A DNA stretch of 64,000 bases from Strobilurus pachycystidiatus (Eukaryota; Basidiomycota; Agaricomycetes; Agaricales; Physalacriaceae). The notes beneath the pieces were generated by a model. The model did not search any database. It saw only the letters and a list, made by a program, of their open reading frames with translations, and was not told the DNA's origin. Location of the stretch: the NCBI GenBank assembly GCA_019915135.1, contig JAHLMK010000029.1:62001-126000 (forward strand), read 5' to 3'. Below are positions 22,405 to 34,787 of this stretch, piece by piece; positions within the stretch are counted from its first letter, which is position 1, and the number at the start of each line of letters is the position of its first letter. Position numbers and translations under genes: made by a program.

Positions 22405-23278
22405 CGTCAAGTTCGTCTTTCTCAACATCCACATGCCATTCCGAGAGACGTATCACACCAGGGTGGGGTATTCTTCGCGCAATACCTTCTCTGATGCCCC
22501 ATATCCGCGCACTACGACGCGGCCGCTGTGTACTACCCACGATTGGTAGTTTCCACATAGTCCTCGAAGCATCATGCGCCTCTACATGCACGGGCGGTGG
22601 TCTTGAGCAACTGGAGTCCATTTTCCACGGGAAATCTCCATCAATCGACACGAAGGTATCCATGCCTTCCATGATATGATACCCGTCGGCACAGAAATGC
22701 ATCGCCGGCATCAACCATTCCGTATGCTGAACAAGCTCGTGGACTTTCCTGTCCTCGGGTTGATCCAGCTCGTCGTTGGATGACTCCTTCGGCGGAAAGA
22801 AGTGAAGAGTTGTGAGCTGACTGACGAATTCATTGTTCAAGAGCTGATCCTTTAGCAGATTGCATGTCCCCCAAAATAGACAAGGGAATCGCCTGGGGTC
22901 GGTAGTATAGACAAGCAAGCTCGACGCCACGTGGCTTGCCGCAAAGGACGCGCCGTTTATTCGCCCCATAGCCAGACGTTCGGCATCTACGCCAGCTATC
23001 TCTCCGTGGGATACGTCGGACAAGATACTGAAAATTTCGTCGGGGAGCAAGTCCATTGCATCAGTATGCTCATTCATAGCAGTGCAAACATCCAATGGAA
23101 GAGATTTGAGAGGTTCGACGCGCTTTAGTATCAAGGAGTAGGGTATGTGCCGATCGTCCAACGACAGAGGAAATATTGGTGAGGGATAGGGAGCGTCAGG
23201 ACTCTCCAGCGGCAGCAGCTTGTACGAGAAGAGGATGTCGCGATCTGTTTTGGGAAGCTCGTCTGCAGATTGCGACAT

Positions 23279-23888
23279 GGTTAGGCCGCGGACGGATGGG
23301 AGAAGACGGTATGTGGGAACGCCTCAAAACATTAGATCACGATCACTTGATTTCGGCAAGGATGCCGCAGGTTGCCCTTGTTCCCAGTTCGGCGCTCTTT
23401 GTTGACATACGTTCGCACCCGTTGAAGCAACGATGAACGCTGATTCATTGTACATATATATCTCGCATGCCTCTGGTACACAGAACAGATACAAATTCTC
23501 AAAACCGATCGCAGGGTCAAGATTTGGAATAACGAATTCAAGTCTTAAACCACCATGTGCGAGTCGCCGCTTTTCTTCCCGCTTAGCGCCGCACGCCTCG
23601 CGTATCCTAAAGATACGGACGACGAGGACACAGATGGTCAGACTTTGTGAGCGTTGGGAGACTGGCCATCGAAACCATCAAGAGCGATAGGGACTGGTTG
23701 TGGGATCGGCACGATTGGAGGGCGGGCGACTGGGGTCGCGACGCGTGGTATAACAAGATTGTCTGGGAAGGTGACGAGGACGGGCATTGGATGGAACTGG
23801 AATAGTGGTGGATAAATGAATGTACGAGTAGCACTTAGAGCGTACTCATGTAACATAACCTGAAGCTCCCTGTATTAACAACGGCAAT
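23279..23888. other. Intergenic, B1 promoter side
   Basis: Upstream of B1 and of the tRNA gene. Only small overlapping frames are present, and no further feature was recognised. Confidence 0.4.
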
Positions 23889-23960
23889 GCGTTAGTGGTG
23901 TAATGGTTAACATGCGGTCTTCCCATGGCCGCGTTCGGGGTTCGATTCCCCGCTGACGCA
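23889..23960 (+). tRNA. tRNA-Gly (anticodon CCC)
   Basis: A 72 nt cloverleaf reads directly. Acceptor arms GCGTTAG and CTGACGC pair with discriminator A; the D arm is GTGT/ACAT; the anticodon stem CGGTC/GGCCG encloses TTCCCAT, anticodon CCC (reads GGG). The T arm CGGGG/CCCCG has the TTCGATT loop. No intron. TTTT follows at 23963, a Pol III stop. The internal A and B boxes (TGGTGTAATGG, GGTTCGATTCC) are present. Confidence 0.95.
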
Positions 23961-24486
23961 GCTTTTCCGGGACTGCCATCCCGCGTCTCTTTTTTGCCCA
24001 CTATACATGGGATCATTGGGATGATTCCGAAAACCCCTGCGACGACTGCAATCGAAGGTGTCCGAGTGTTCTATTAGTAGTCTCACTGATTTGTACCAGA
24101 AATCTAATTGCGTAGTGAACACTGAAGGATTCATCGGAGAGACCTCGGAAGCAACACCCGTATCTCGGACGCAATGCGAATGACGTTGCGCATCATCTTT
24201 CCTTCTCCCTCCCATCACGCCGACTTCACTCCCGAAAAAGTACTCGGCAAGCCGTTCAGAAACCGCATACATTCCGTACACGGGGCTCGACGTACTGGGA
24301 TAATTGATGCCCTCGTCTGGTACTCGCAGGTGGGATCATGCAACAAACTTCTCTGTCATCAAGACTTCTTGTTAATCAACCCCGAGGACGGCTCAAGAAG
24401 ACGGCCTGCTCCCCACATAAGAATGTCGTCCCCAACTTCCTTGTACCAGGATCCCTGGATGACTTTTGTGACGATGGGCCACTGGT

Positions 24487-25419
24487 ATGTACAGGTTGTC
24501 TATCCCCGTTTGCTACCATTCACCGTCGTCAAGCACGCTCGACGAATTGGATCTACCGGTTCTTCACTTCGACGCCCCCAGCGCTAGCTCAACTGGATAT
24601 TACGGATATTACTCTGACGACGACGACGCCCTGGAAGAGGAAATGTTGTATGTATCACTCGGCCGCTAAATGCCCCTCTCACGGGCAACTGACAAGATAT
24701 ATTGCAGCCACAAACCCTTCCAGCATAACATCACGTACTCTTTCCATTTCGATGCGCCAAGGGATGAGACCATCCTTCGCTCTAATCAGCTCAATCTACC
24801 AGACATCGCTGTACGGTCTGCGCACCGCTCCACCAGTTCGTTTGCTTTGCTCTGCGTTGGCCACCATAGTCTGACCAGTAACCGGACAGCCATATGGAGA
24901 GGGTCCGAACTCGTTTCTGAATTCAGGTGAGTCAACACCGAAGTCACACTTTCCTCGCTTTCTTAAGCGAAGCTTGCTGTGCAGAGTCCAGGGCAAATCG
25001 GGCACAGTGATCAGACGGGGTAGGCCGCTCATTCTCAGCGACGTCCTCTCACGGTGCGTTCTGTGGAGAGGCAGAACGAAGAAGGTGAGCTCGACATCGC
25101 CATTGTTGACGAATCACAGGACTGACAGTGTTGTAGGACGGGAGGAGCATGTGGCAGTGGAAGGTATCGTCCAAGCACAAGATATTCTGGGACATCAATA
25201 GTTCGACTAAACTGACCGTACGTTACTTGATCGCCCTGGTCCCGTCCCCTGTTGATCTACTTCCAGTGCTGTTCGTCGAACCGTGCTCTCACTTTTGCGA
25301 CACTGCATGTTGGGAGGGCTCGTCGGCTGGAAGTTACAGAGGATGGACGACACGTGTTTGACGATGTTCTGATATCGGCCTTGATACTGGAAAGATGGAA
25401 GGCGACAGGAGTCCTGTGA
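24487..25419 (+). CDS. DUF6593-like Agaricomycete protein
   Basis: Six short exons join in phase: 24487-24647, 24708-24815, 24870-24926, 24973-25084, 25137-25217 and 25267-25419, encoding about 223 residues. A start further upstream is possible. The N-terminus is Ser/Asp-rich (YYGYYSDDDDALEEEM). The rest follows the layout I know from the DUF6593 family: a first strand region with NQLNLPDIAVRLTSNRTAIW, a central WRGRTKKDGRSMWQWKVSS (the DG..YKW position), and a final LEVTEDGRHVFDDVLISALI reaching LER near the end. The function of that family is unknown. It has no signal peptide or membrane segment, so it is probably intracellular. Five introns in 670 coding bases is typical for this group. 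Confidence 0.65.
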
Positions 25420-28400
25420 GAGCGAGTATAGAATTGGGTGGTCTCATTGTCCCTGACTCAATAGGCTTTTGATGTCGGTCGTGAGAGGTCTTCCGTCAAC
25501 GACTTTGAACCAGATGGTGTGGCGGCCTCATGTGGCTGGCCGAAGATTACTGTTTCAATTGATGTCGCTGAACTCGACAGATTGCTGTTTCGTGAACCTC
25601 CGGTCTTAGTACGCCTGGGAATCCCTGTTTCGACGAAGTTGATCAGAACCATCGAGAAGGAGTCAGCGGGCAGAACTAGTAATTGCGAAGCTCATCAAGT
25701 TGACGAAGGGAGCGTCCTTTTCGGCTTTGGGTTTATTCGCGACGGTGAGGAAAAGCTCCGGCCTAGTCGATCGCCTGGGTCTGGGAGAGTAATGTCTTGA
25801 ACTATTTATCCAGACACCGTGAAGCACGATCCGGGAAAGCTGGTGAAGATAGGCCGAAACACAGCTTCGTAAAGAATTGAATCAACAACACGGATCATTG
25901 AAAAGTGGAGGCATCAGGCGTGTTGATGTGTTCATGGCAGCTTGATGTTTCCGGAACTGTGAGCGACGCCCTGATAACTTACCCGTGAGATGGCGCGATG
26001 CAATGCCGGCTGGGTGTTGACAAAATTCTGCGTAGACGCTGTCGTGGCGATGACGAGATCAATCGGCTACACTTGTATTGTGCAGTACTAAAGAGACAGC
26101 TTGAATTCGATTCATCAAAGTCCTGATGACGCCGAAGTTGCTGTTCAAGAAGCGAATCGATGGAAAGTGTACTGCGAGCCAACATCTTCAGCACAGCGGA
26201 ACGTGCATTACCGCGCTCTACTACCCACTGTCAGGCAGACTCGTGATCGTCCAGCGAATTCAAAGCGCTTCCTGGCTTGATTCTGAGCCTCAGGCATTGA
26301 TGTTTCTCCAATTCATGTCATAAATGATAAGGGGGCGCTTTCATGGAACAAAGACAACAAATGGCACACACCGTAACAATAATCCAAGTTCCAACTGGTT
26401 TTCCGAGACATCGAAAAAAAACGGAATTCATTGCCGTGATACGTCCTCCACGTGCACCATGTATCAAGAGGCGGACGCTAAATTCTTCCCCCTTGTGCCC
26501 TTGTGCTCCAGAGCTCGAGACCGTCAAGCCAGCTCGACTATATGTCAATGGAATCGTTGCTCTTGGGCTGTCTTAAGCACACTTTTCACTGAGCGGCGGT
26601 TGATCCTCCGACTCTTAGTGTGTCATATCTCAGCAACAACCAAAGTCTTCACTTGTTCGCCGGGAGAACACCTTGCTCGAATACTATGTCTCAGCTTTAC
26701 ATAAAAGTTTACAGCATGCTCTGGTCTGGCCCATCATCTCCTCCGACTGTCAGGCGCAAAATGCGCGGTGTACAATGTCGTAGTACAAATCCACTGCCCG
26801 AGTCTACTTGTCATGGTTCATCAGACAACTCAATACTCGACATTTGATTATGACACGCCTGCTTCCAGTCATTCATTCATCGCGCCATCTGGCTGTGACC
26901 TGTCATAGATCGCGCATTCACTCACGGGGATTACGGATGACACTGTTAACAGCAGGACTATATCTTGTCGTCTGTTGTATGGTCTCGATTTCAAGTCGTG
27001 CCTGAACCCCCAGTGACGAGATGCAGAACAGCTGCTCATCCAGCGCGTTTTGGGGTAGCGATCAGGTAAGCACTCGCCGCACTTTCTGACTTGATCACCA
27101 AGATTTGACAGTCCAAGTCCAGATTTAGACTCACTTGCGCTCGACTTCAAGCGGATAAGTATCTATTTCAAGGGGTGTAAGTGCCAGGGTGTGGCTCCTA
27201 TTTATTCCCGTCAGGAAGTGGTAAGTATGTAGCAGGGTCATATAGATTGTCTCGGTGTCGCTTGCACCTTCCAATCACACCCGTCCCACTGTAGGAACTC
27301 GAGAAGTGTCTCAGATGGAATGCGTCACTCGTGCCTGCTATGATCTGCATGAGCCCAACGCCCTTCTTGAAGCGGTTCCTCACTTGTGGCGTCTCCCAAG
27401 TGTCCTATAGTAAAAGCAACTGTACATCTAGGCGGTAAAGTACGGACAATGCCCAAGTATCGCCGATTAGGCCCGAATGGCAAACTTGGGGATGACCTCT
27501 TGTGTCGTCTTGATCCTGTGTATCATGCTGGGGATCCGAGTGAGTCCTGCTCGGATTGATCTCGCGATATACTTAATCACTAATCACAATCAGAGGTATC
27601 ACGGACTTGCCCTAAAGTATGGCCGGGGCTTCACACCGTACTACCGAGGATGGAGTCGAATTTTTTGCTCTGTTAGTGCAAGACTGGTAGGTGACTGGTC
27701 GTCCCGCAGCTTCCAGACACAGAGACTGGCAGCCCTATACGAGATAGAAGGTGGTGTCAGCCCCAGCGGTGAGAAATCCACACCCGCCCCTCAACCTGAA
27801 CAAGGCGGTGATTGAGAAGGTCAACCGCACCACCGATGGTCCATTTACGTGAGATTATCCGAGAAGGCTGAGAGCGTGTCATTATGGTCGTATGTTCACG
27901 ACTCGGAGCGATTGAGATGCGCGAAAAGCTCGAGCTCTGAAGACAGACGCCAGGAAAGAACTTTACAAACGGAACGCTTGCACCGATGATCCCGAGAGGA
28001 AATCGTCGGAGTCGAATTGCATTTGGGCGGAATTCGGGTGGGCTAGCGGTCCGCGCGTTACGGCGAGACAAGGAATCTCGATTGATGAAACCACTTGGTC
28101 CAGACTCGGAGTGAGATCCCTCCCCAAACGTGGACAGTAGGGCGACAGACATTTGCAGAAATTCCTTGAACGCAAATCAAGCTGGGCGTCAAGAAATGGG
28201 CAGCGACAGACGCTCGCCGGATATGGACGCCTCGACCCTGGTTTTTGGTGAACGTGGAGGCCACGCGTCTGTCTCACGTAAGAGTTTCCGTTCGCCGCCA
28301 TCAACCTGGTCAGTCTGTCCCGCTACTGACACCGGCTGAAACCTGCCTATAGGCCTCGCTCGAGAATGTATAGGGCTGTAGTACCTCAGGTCAGGTTTCA

Positions 28401-28561
28401 CCCTGCTAGGCGCGCCGCGTCTTTATGACTTTCTCGGGGCTTTCCGCTCTATGAAATTCTTACCATCATGGCAATCTTCGTGACTTTTGTGGCTCCTGAT
28501 GGCGATTCGCAAGGATAAAAGCTCACAAATGTAAGCGTGTCTCATCAAACCTTTGCCCACC
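25420..28561. other. Gene-poor stretch, about 3.1 kb
   Basis: Several frames of 60-130 codons overlap on both strands, but none shows recognisable domains or consistent splice joins. The frame at 25519-25800 (plus) has fair composition and might be an exon of an unrecognised gene. No transposon ends or long repeats were seen. Confidence 0.4.
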
Positions 28562-29859
28562 ATGTCCAACCCTCAGAAATACACGTCCACGTCCTTCACT
28601 ACCCAGCGCCTTGCCAACCTCTTCGCGTTCCCCACACCGGCAGAGTGCCAGGCGTGCTGGGAGCTTTGTCGACTGCACAATAACATCGGGTTTTGGGTCG
28701 TCTGGATTCCGACTGGTCTGTCGCACCGCGGCCGTTTCTTTCTTACTGGCTGACCAGGTATTCGCAGCATGGTCGATTGCTATGAGCTATCACGCTCAAC
28801 CTTCCCTTTCGGGCGTTGATTGCCTCGCCACGGGGGCTTTCTTCGTTCCACTCTGCTTCGGCATCAAGTCCTTGGTACGTCTGAATCACATGCTGCATCT
28901 CAGGCCTGCTGGGACTCAATTCCACAATGTATAGATAATGACCATCGACGATATTCTGGATCATGATGTTGATGCCCTGGTCGAGCGAACGAAGTACCGA
29001 CCCATCCCCCGCGGTGCTATCTCCCTGGATAGGGCGTGGTTATTCTTCGCCATCCAGGTCGCGATTGGCGTTTGTTTGGCCGTGACCGTTCTGACAAGGA
29101 CGAGGTGCGTACATCTATTCCCCGATTATAGCCCTGATCCGAGCCGGGAACTTAATAGTCTATATGCGTCCATGTTTGCGTGGCCCTTATACATCATCTA
29201 TCCGACCTGCAAGGTACGCTAATCGTTTTACGCGGCTCAGTATAATTGAAATTCCCTCCTAGCGCTGGATGAACTTTGCACCTGTACCTCTCGTAGGTTT
29301 TTGACTGCCTGTACAAACATCTTTGATCAATCAACCGCAGGGTTTCATGTTTGCTGTTGGCGTTTTCATGGGGTGGGGCGAACTCAGCGCTGATGGGAGC
29401 ATCCCATACACTGTACTCGCACCCGTGTATCTCAGCTGTCTCTTCTGGACCATTGCGTACGAAACCGTTTATCAACACCAGGTAACTTGAGGCAAACGTT
29501 CTTTTGAGATTATCACTGATATCGGCTTCTAGGACAAACTAGATGACATTAAGATAGGACTCCACTCTCCCGCTCTCTGGTGCGGCGAACACACGATCCC
29601 GATTTGCACGGCTAGTTCTGTCATCTTTCTGAGTCTGCTGTTGCTGGGCGGTGCATTGAATGGGCATGGGCCTGTTTTCTACGCAGCAGTTTGCACTGCG
29701 GCGCTGATGCTCATTCCTGCCTTGATCGGAACGAATATCGATCATCCAAGAGAGTGTAAGGATCTGTTTTTGGGAACGCCGCGTATAGGTCAGGTCATCC
29801 TGGCAGGCCTTGTTGCTGATGCTGTACTTCAGAGAGCTATGATGGGCATAGCGTTATAG
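28562..29859 (+). CDS. UbiA-family prenyltransferase
   Basis: Seven exons join in phase: 28562-28715, 28768-28874, 28935-29104, 29159-29213, 29263-29292, 29341-29481 and 29533-29859, giving 327 residues. The start has a good context (CCCACCATGT). Both aspartate motifs of the UbiA superfamily are present: DDILDHDVD (about residue 92) and YETVYQHQDKLDDIKIGLHS. They bind Mg-diphosphate of a polyprenyl donor. Multiple membrane helices follow (FFAIQVAIGVCLAVTVL, VPLGFMFAVGVFMGW, VIFLSLLLLGGAL). The reaction is transfer of a prenyl chain to an aromatic acceptor such as 4-hydroxybenzoate. The protein is shorter than usual mitochondrial COQ2 and shows no obvious transit peptide. A secondary-metabolism aromatic prenyltransferase is therefore as likely as COQ2. 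No polyketide synthase lies nearby. Confidence 0.88.
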
Positions 29860-30036
29860 ACAACTTTACAATTAGACGATAGACAATCTCTTACTTAATT
29901 TATCAAAAAAGGGCTGACATTCGGAACGAACTCGAGCATTCTGCAGAATCAACGAAAGTCCTAACCGTAGGAAAAATATAAACGAAAAACGTAGGCCAAC
30001 GAAAAAGTAAGTCGATATTCGATATATAACGGAGTA

Positions 30037-31267
30037 TCAAACTACGAAGCAATCACGATACTTCTCTGGAAGAGTTGGATCGCCCTCGGGCCTCTCGTAG
30101 ATCCTTAGTCCCTGTCCCTGATGGACCAGACTGACCTTCGCAGACTTGCCATCCTCCATCATTGACTTCAGCAAGCTCTTGATGTCTTTCATCGCACGAC
30201 ACAGCTGTCGTAACTGCGGCTGCATGTTATCGTGCACATAGGCCAGCTCCGGCATAGTCTTCTTGGCTACGGCCGTGAATGTGCCGTTCTCGTGAGTCCC
30301 AAGGATAACGGTCGGAGTCTGCGCGAAGAACATTTGTTCGTAGCGCTTCCGCCAAGATGTGCTCACACCCCTCTTCTTTGAGGAGATCTCGATGATGGAT
30401 GGATCAGTGGCGAGAGAGCCTGCGCGAGTGACAACGACGGGTGTGTCGGGAGAAGGTTCGGCGGGAACGAAGGAGGTGTCAGAGACGGAGTTCCCCGACG
30501 GGATACATCCATCCACTTCGAATCGCACGACCAACTTCAGACCACCCATGACCTGGATTGATCCATGTAAGTGGATGTCATAAAAAGGTTAAAAGACGTG
30601 CATAGCGGACAATCCTGTGATTTCCTTCAGCGCTTCCTTCGCAGCCGGGCGCGAGACTTGTCAATGTCTCAGTCAAGCCCATCCCGAAGCTCTGCTTGTT
30701 CGCCGCCATTCGCGCCCTCTCCTCCCATCGGCTGCACAGAACGGTACTGCCGATGAGCTCGCAGTCAAGTCTGAACTCTTCTTTCAGACCCTTGACCCAT
30801 GACAGAAGTTTTCGAAGACTGTTACGATCCATGACATAGTCGACACCAGTCCAGTCGAAGGATGATTTGACGGCAAGCATGATGGGAAGGAGCGGCGTGT
30901 CTGGCAAGCGATGGCCGTTATGGTCGCAGATATGAAAGCCGGTATCATGATGAACCGTGAAGGGTAAGGCCGCCTGTGGCTCCCTCCAGATGCGCGGAGA
31001 TCCTGCATCTCGTATGAGGCGGATGAGTACGTAATGAGAATCCTACTCACCGGGTACGATAATGGCGGGAGCGGCTGTGTCTAGCCAGTTGTATGATCCT
31101 ACACACTCGAAGTCTGAGATATTGACCTTCTCCTCGCCTAGAACGTCTAGAGAAGGCAAAGTGACGGCGAGAACTGGTTTCTCAGCGGACAATCCATCAA
31201 GGATTCCCCGCCCTTTTCCTTTTTTTCGCTGCTCCGGAAGCGATGCTGACGGGTCGACAGTGGACAT
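30037..31267 (-). CDS. Conserved fungal protein often misnamed GGPP synthetase
   Basis: About three exons: 31267 (or 31312) to 31051, 31002 to about 30610, and about 30551 to 30037. Motifs ECVGSYNWLDTAAPAIIVPG, DYVMDRNSLRKLLSWVKG, FRLDCELIGSTVLCSRWE and GNHRIV..GGLKLVVRFEVDG match a family found across Ascomycota and Basidiomycota. That family carries the label geranylgeranyl pyrophosphate synthetase in many genomes, without any prenyl-synthase DDxxD motif. The function is unknown and the protein is probably soluble. The last intron is odd: an in-frame join HRIVRY|VMGGLK needs a GC donor (GCACGT), while the nearest GT donors break the frame or drop two conserved residues. Confidence 0.75.
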
Positions 31268-31312
31268 GGGGCGATAGTGGTCGTCGTGAGAGGAATGTTT
31301 TGTGTTCGGCAA

Positions 31313-32075
31313 TCAACCAACATTTGAGAGGCCATCTGACTCAAGCGCTTAGAAGAAGGCTCTTCGGCAAACCGGGCTCATATCTCATTGCAGACACATT
31401 CGGCGGTGGGAGCAGTGGAACGCCTGGAACACGATGGGCATGATGGAAGGATTGAAGTAGGAATCACTCGTCGGCACGCTCGGAAGTAATTCAAATGGTG
31501 CGCCCCACCGTCGTCCAAATCGAGGGATCATCGATCAGGCACCGCCTTCCTGTTACGTTTCGCCACCATCTACTTGGCTACACCGTTGGTTTTGTACCAG
31601 TGCGCCGCCAGTGAAAGAAGCTTGGGTACCGGCAGCTCATCGTTCTCTGTCTAATTGCGCGGAAATGCCGATTTCATTCTCCCCGCCTGGGCTGTGAGTC
31701 ACTGCCTTCACATGATTTCCACATGGCCGCGCTTCAGAACACTCGAGCCTGAAATTAACTTTGTGGGTCCACAGACGGTCAATCAACTCCCAAGCTCGGT
31801 CAAATCACAAGTGATGGTCTGACCTGTACTATCCCAACCCCGCACGAAGAGTTCAAGACATGTCCAGTACTCAACCTGGGGCGTTCGCTCGATTCAATTA
31901 CTCGTGGTGAATATCGCATCTTGATGAGCGCCACTTACGCGACGATATATTCAACCTACCGCCATCTGATGAGGACCCACTTCGGTTATAGCTCGTTTGG
32001 GTACCCTGAGCGGGCAGTAGGCCGAAGGATATAAAGACTGACACAGTCACTCAATCCGTATTCTTTTTTCTTCTC
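31313..32075. other. Intergenic between divergent genes
   Basis: Promoter region shared by the minus gene ending at 30037 and the plus gene starting at 32076. A pyrimidine-rich tract (about 32060-32140) overlaps the start of the latter. Nothing else recognised. Confidence 0.4.
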
Positions 32076-34723
32076 ATGTCCGTAACTTACCTTTTTCATT
32101 TTCTTCTCATTAATACCCTTTTCCGTTTTTCTTCTGGCTCTCGGGTATGCTTTATCTCCGCGTCGTGTATTTCTTGGTACTAAACTCCTTCTCTTAGACT
32201 GAAGCGACCTCTGACCTTCAGTGGTCGCCCTGTGTTGGTCATCAAGACGTCGACAACCTTTCATGCGTTTATGTCAGTGTCCCTCTGGACTGGACGAATC
32301 TCCAAGATACTCGGAGAGCCTCCATTTACGTCGCTAGGTACTCACCGGCGAGCCAAAGTCAGGGCACTCTAATGGCTTACTCTGGCCAAATGTATGTTCG
32401 GTATAGAGCCTGACTACACCGTTTCGTCTTCTCAACGACCATCCAGTGCTACGAGCGGTCTCGGTCTTCTAACTACCGCCCGCGTTCACGAGCTCGTCAA
32501 TGCGACTGGTGGCCTGTACGACATCGTCAGCTGGGACCCACGCGGCGTTGGCAAGTTAACGTCGTATGTGAAATAGCTAGTTGCTTCTTCGGTGCTCCTC
32601 CCTGACATTGCGCCCAAGTCCAGGAGAGATTTCCTGCTTTCAAAGTGACTTTGAGTACGACGCGTATTGGGCCGATACCCCGCTTGGCGAGTTCGAGATA
32701 CTGGGAAACTTCACAAACCAGGGTGACATCGATCGGGTTTACTCTCAGCTCGAGTCGTTGGATCAACGTTTATCCGCGCTGCCAGCACAGTGTCGGGACA
32801 ATCGGTATTTGGAGCACGTTGGGACCTCAGCCAGCGTCCACGACATGGTAGGTTTGGTGGATTCCACGCTTCGTGTACGCTGTTTAGTATGTTTCATCAG
32901 GTGGCCATCGCAGGTCTCGTTCAAGGCCATAACGCGTCCATTGACTTCTGGGGATCCGGCTTGTGAGTGAAGCTAGTCATGTACGCCTGTCGCTGACCGG
33001 ATGGCTGCAGTGGCACAACAAGTTAGTGACGATGTCAATAACGACTGAGAGTAACTGCTAACGTGGTGACAGTTGGCCAGTATCTGCTACACATGTACCC
33101 GGACGTACGTCAACATCTCTGCCCGTGATCCTCAACTGACATGGCTATCAGCGAGTCGGAAAGGTTGTCCTGGATGGAGTCATTGAGCCGGTTGCCTCGC
33201 TTCAGGGTCCCGATGTTGTGAGTCCGTCTGTAGTGTGCTGTTCCGTTCCTGTCCTGAATCGAATTGGCTAGCTTTTGAGTGCGCGTGCTAGCCGCATTGA
33301 AGAGGCTCTTCGTGGTATGTCGAACATATTACATACTCCTTCTAGATACTAAGTGCCGCCCGAAGTCTATTCGACCGGATGCACCGCAGTACAGGAGTGC
33401 CCTTTATCGAGTGCCCTGGGCGCAAATGCAGGCTTGATCCAAAATCTCCTAGAGGTATGTGACGAACAGTTGAACGACGGCTCAAAGACCTGACCACGCC
33501 CTAGCATGCTTACCTATCTCATTCACACAACCCGACCTGGCCCTCTTCCTCATCAGTACGAAAGCTCATCTTCAATGCACTGTGGTCCTCGGAGATCAGT
33601 TGGTCGGATCTTGGAGCGAGTCTGACATCTCTGAGTAACGATAACCTTGGACATACTATCCCCGTGCCAAATACGCGTATGTCCATGTCACAACTCGCCA
33701 TAGCATGTGGTGATGCAGCGGACCGCTCCGGTGTCGCCCTCCACAATACGTTTGATGAGATGAGGAAAGTTTCTGAAGATGTCTCGATGATAGGTAAGTG
33801 CCCATTGCATATTGTGAGCCTCCGCTGACATCCCGTTACCCCGTAGCTGGTCCGATTCTGGATCCATTGCATCTCTGCAACTCGTGGCCGATACGCGCTG
33901 TGGAGAGACTCGTGTGTGACTCCCCATCCAGCTTCTCCGACTCGCCATCTGAGATTTTGGTAATCGAACGCATCGCTCATGTCAGTGCACTAGTACACTT
34001 TTCGCAAACCTGTTCCTGAACTCTGACGCATACCCAAACCAGGGAAACGACACACAGGCTATTCAGGACACTATCGCGGAAGTCCTTAGCAATGACGTTC
34101 ATATCGTTGCCCAGGGTGTAAGTGTTCAGTACAATCTCTACGAGGGAGACTCCTGACATCGACGCAGTACACTTCATCAAACTCGCTCGCAAAATGTGCG
34201 GAAGACATCGTTCTTAATTTCCTTACCACTGGAAAGGTACTTACCTAGCATTACGCACGAGGACTGTCCTGACGTTTCAATGAAGCGAATCTCCAAGATC
34301 TTGGTCGTATGCGAGATAGAGCCAACTGTGGGGATGGATGACGGCATGAGCACGATGATGTCCATGAACGGGACCAGCACTTCTGAGACTGGCGAAGACC
34401 CTCCGACAAACAGCACGTCTTCTACTACTGGAAGTGGTGCTCCTGAACACGACCCAACTACGGCGACTCCGTACGAATCGGACATCATATCCAAATTGGA
34501 GAGGGAGAGAACCATCTTCATGGCGCTCATGATCGTCTTTGCAGCGATCGTATTCCTTTCCTTGGTATCTGCGGCGGTCGTCGTCTTCCGACATTCTGAG
34601 GGAGGGTACACGAAGATGAGGTCAGATGGAAAGACCAAGCCCAAGTTAAGACCGTTCACTTGGGATATCGACTCTTCCAATGGCAGGTTTAGGCAGTCTG
34701 AGGCGTCCAAATTTCTAGTATGA
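32076..34723 (+). CDS. TAP-like alpha/beta-hydrolase relative, catalytic motifs lost, membrane-anchored
   Basis: A many-exon gene. Exon 1 (32076-32144) encodes a hydrophobic leader (MSVTYLFHFLLINTLF); exon 2 starts at 32198. The order follows fungal TAP-like (peptidase S33-type) hydrolases: LQWSPC...SCVYVSVPLDW, DIVSWDPRGVGKLTSPGEI, YPD..GKVVLDGVIEP, and CNSWPIRAVERL near the end. The key sites differ. The oxyanion NPGGPGGSG region reads AYSGQIATSG. The nucleophile elbow WGxSYGT reads WGSGFGT, with Gly at the Ser position. The GYGHTS histidine region reads GYTSSNS. A Ser/Thr-rich stalk, one membrane helix (FMALMIVFAAIVFLSLVSAA) and a basic tail follow, which secreted relatives lack. It is a predicted type I membrane pseudoenzyme, perhaps a binding or sensing protein (inference). 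Internal exon borders are approximate. Confidence 0.72.
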
Positions 34724-34787
34724 CTATGATATAACGATATACGACGGTAGATAGGTAGGTAGCAACGTTGGACATGATCATGATTCT

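Larger units (their letters stand above)
14878..23278 (-). pseudogene. Gene B1: FunK1-like kinase, split by a DNA transposon and frameshifted
   Basis: The 5' exon is 23278-22398. After the 6.3 kb transposon the coding continues at 16070-16052, 15999-15673, 15625-15163 and 15118-14878. Removing the element and one duplication gives a first exon of 300 codons ending DYLQK, matching 301 in B2 and 302 in B3. Exon 2 is 109 codons, exactly as in B2. The kinase domain keeps LGSGATGNVFRG, FVVKLAL, LHRDIRSWNMMEDD and VIADFDRAS, so the ancestral enzyme was probably active. A second lesion exists: near 15595-15625 the frame changes without a usable intron, and this part is several bases shorter than in B2. 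As it stands, only the N-terminal 306 codons (to 22358, ending inside the transposon) could be translated. It is convergent with A1. Confidence 0.85.

Noticed and set aside
23907..24281. 124-codon minus frame overlapping the tRNA
   Set aside because: It runs antisense through the tRNA gene and has no motif.
30037..31267. A real geranylgeranyl diphosphate synthase
   Set aside because: It belongs to the family often given that name, but it has no DDxxD motifs and no prenyl-synthase fold signature.
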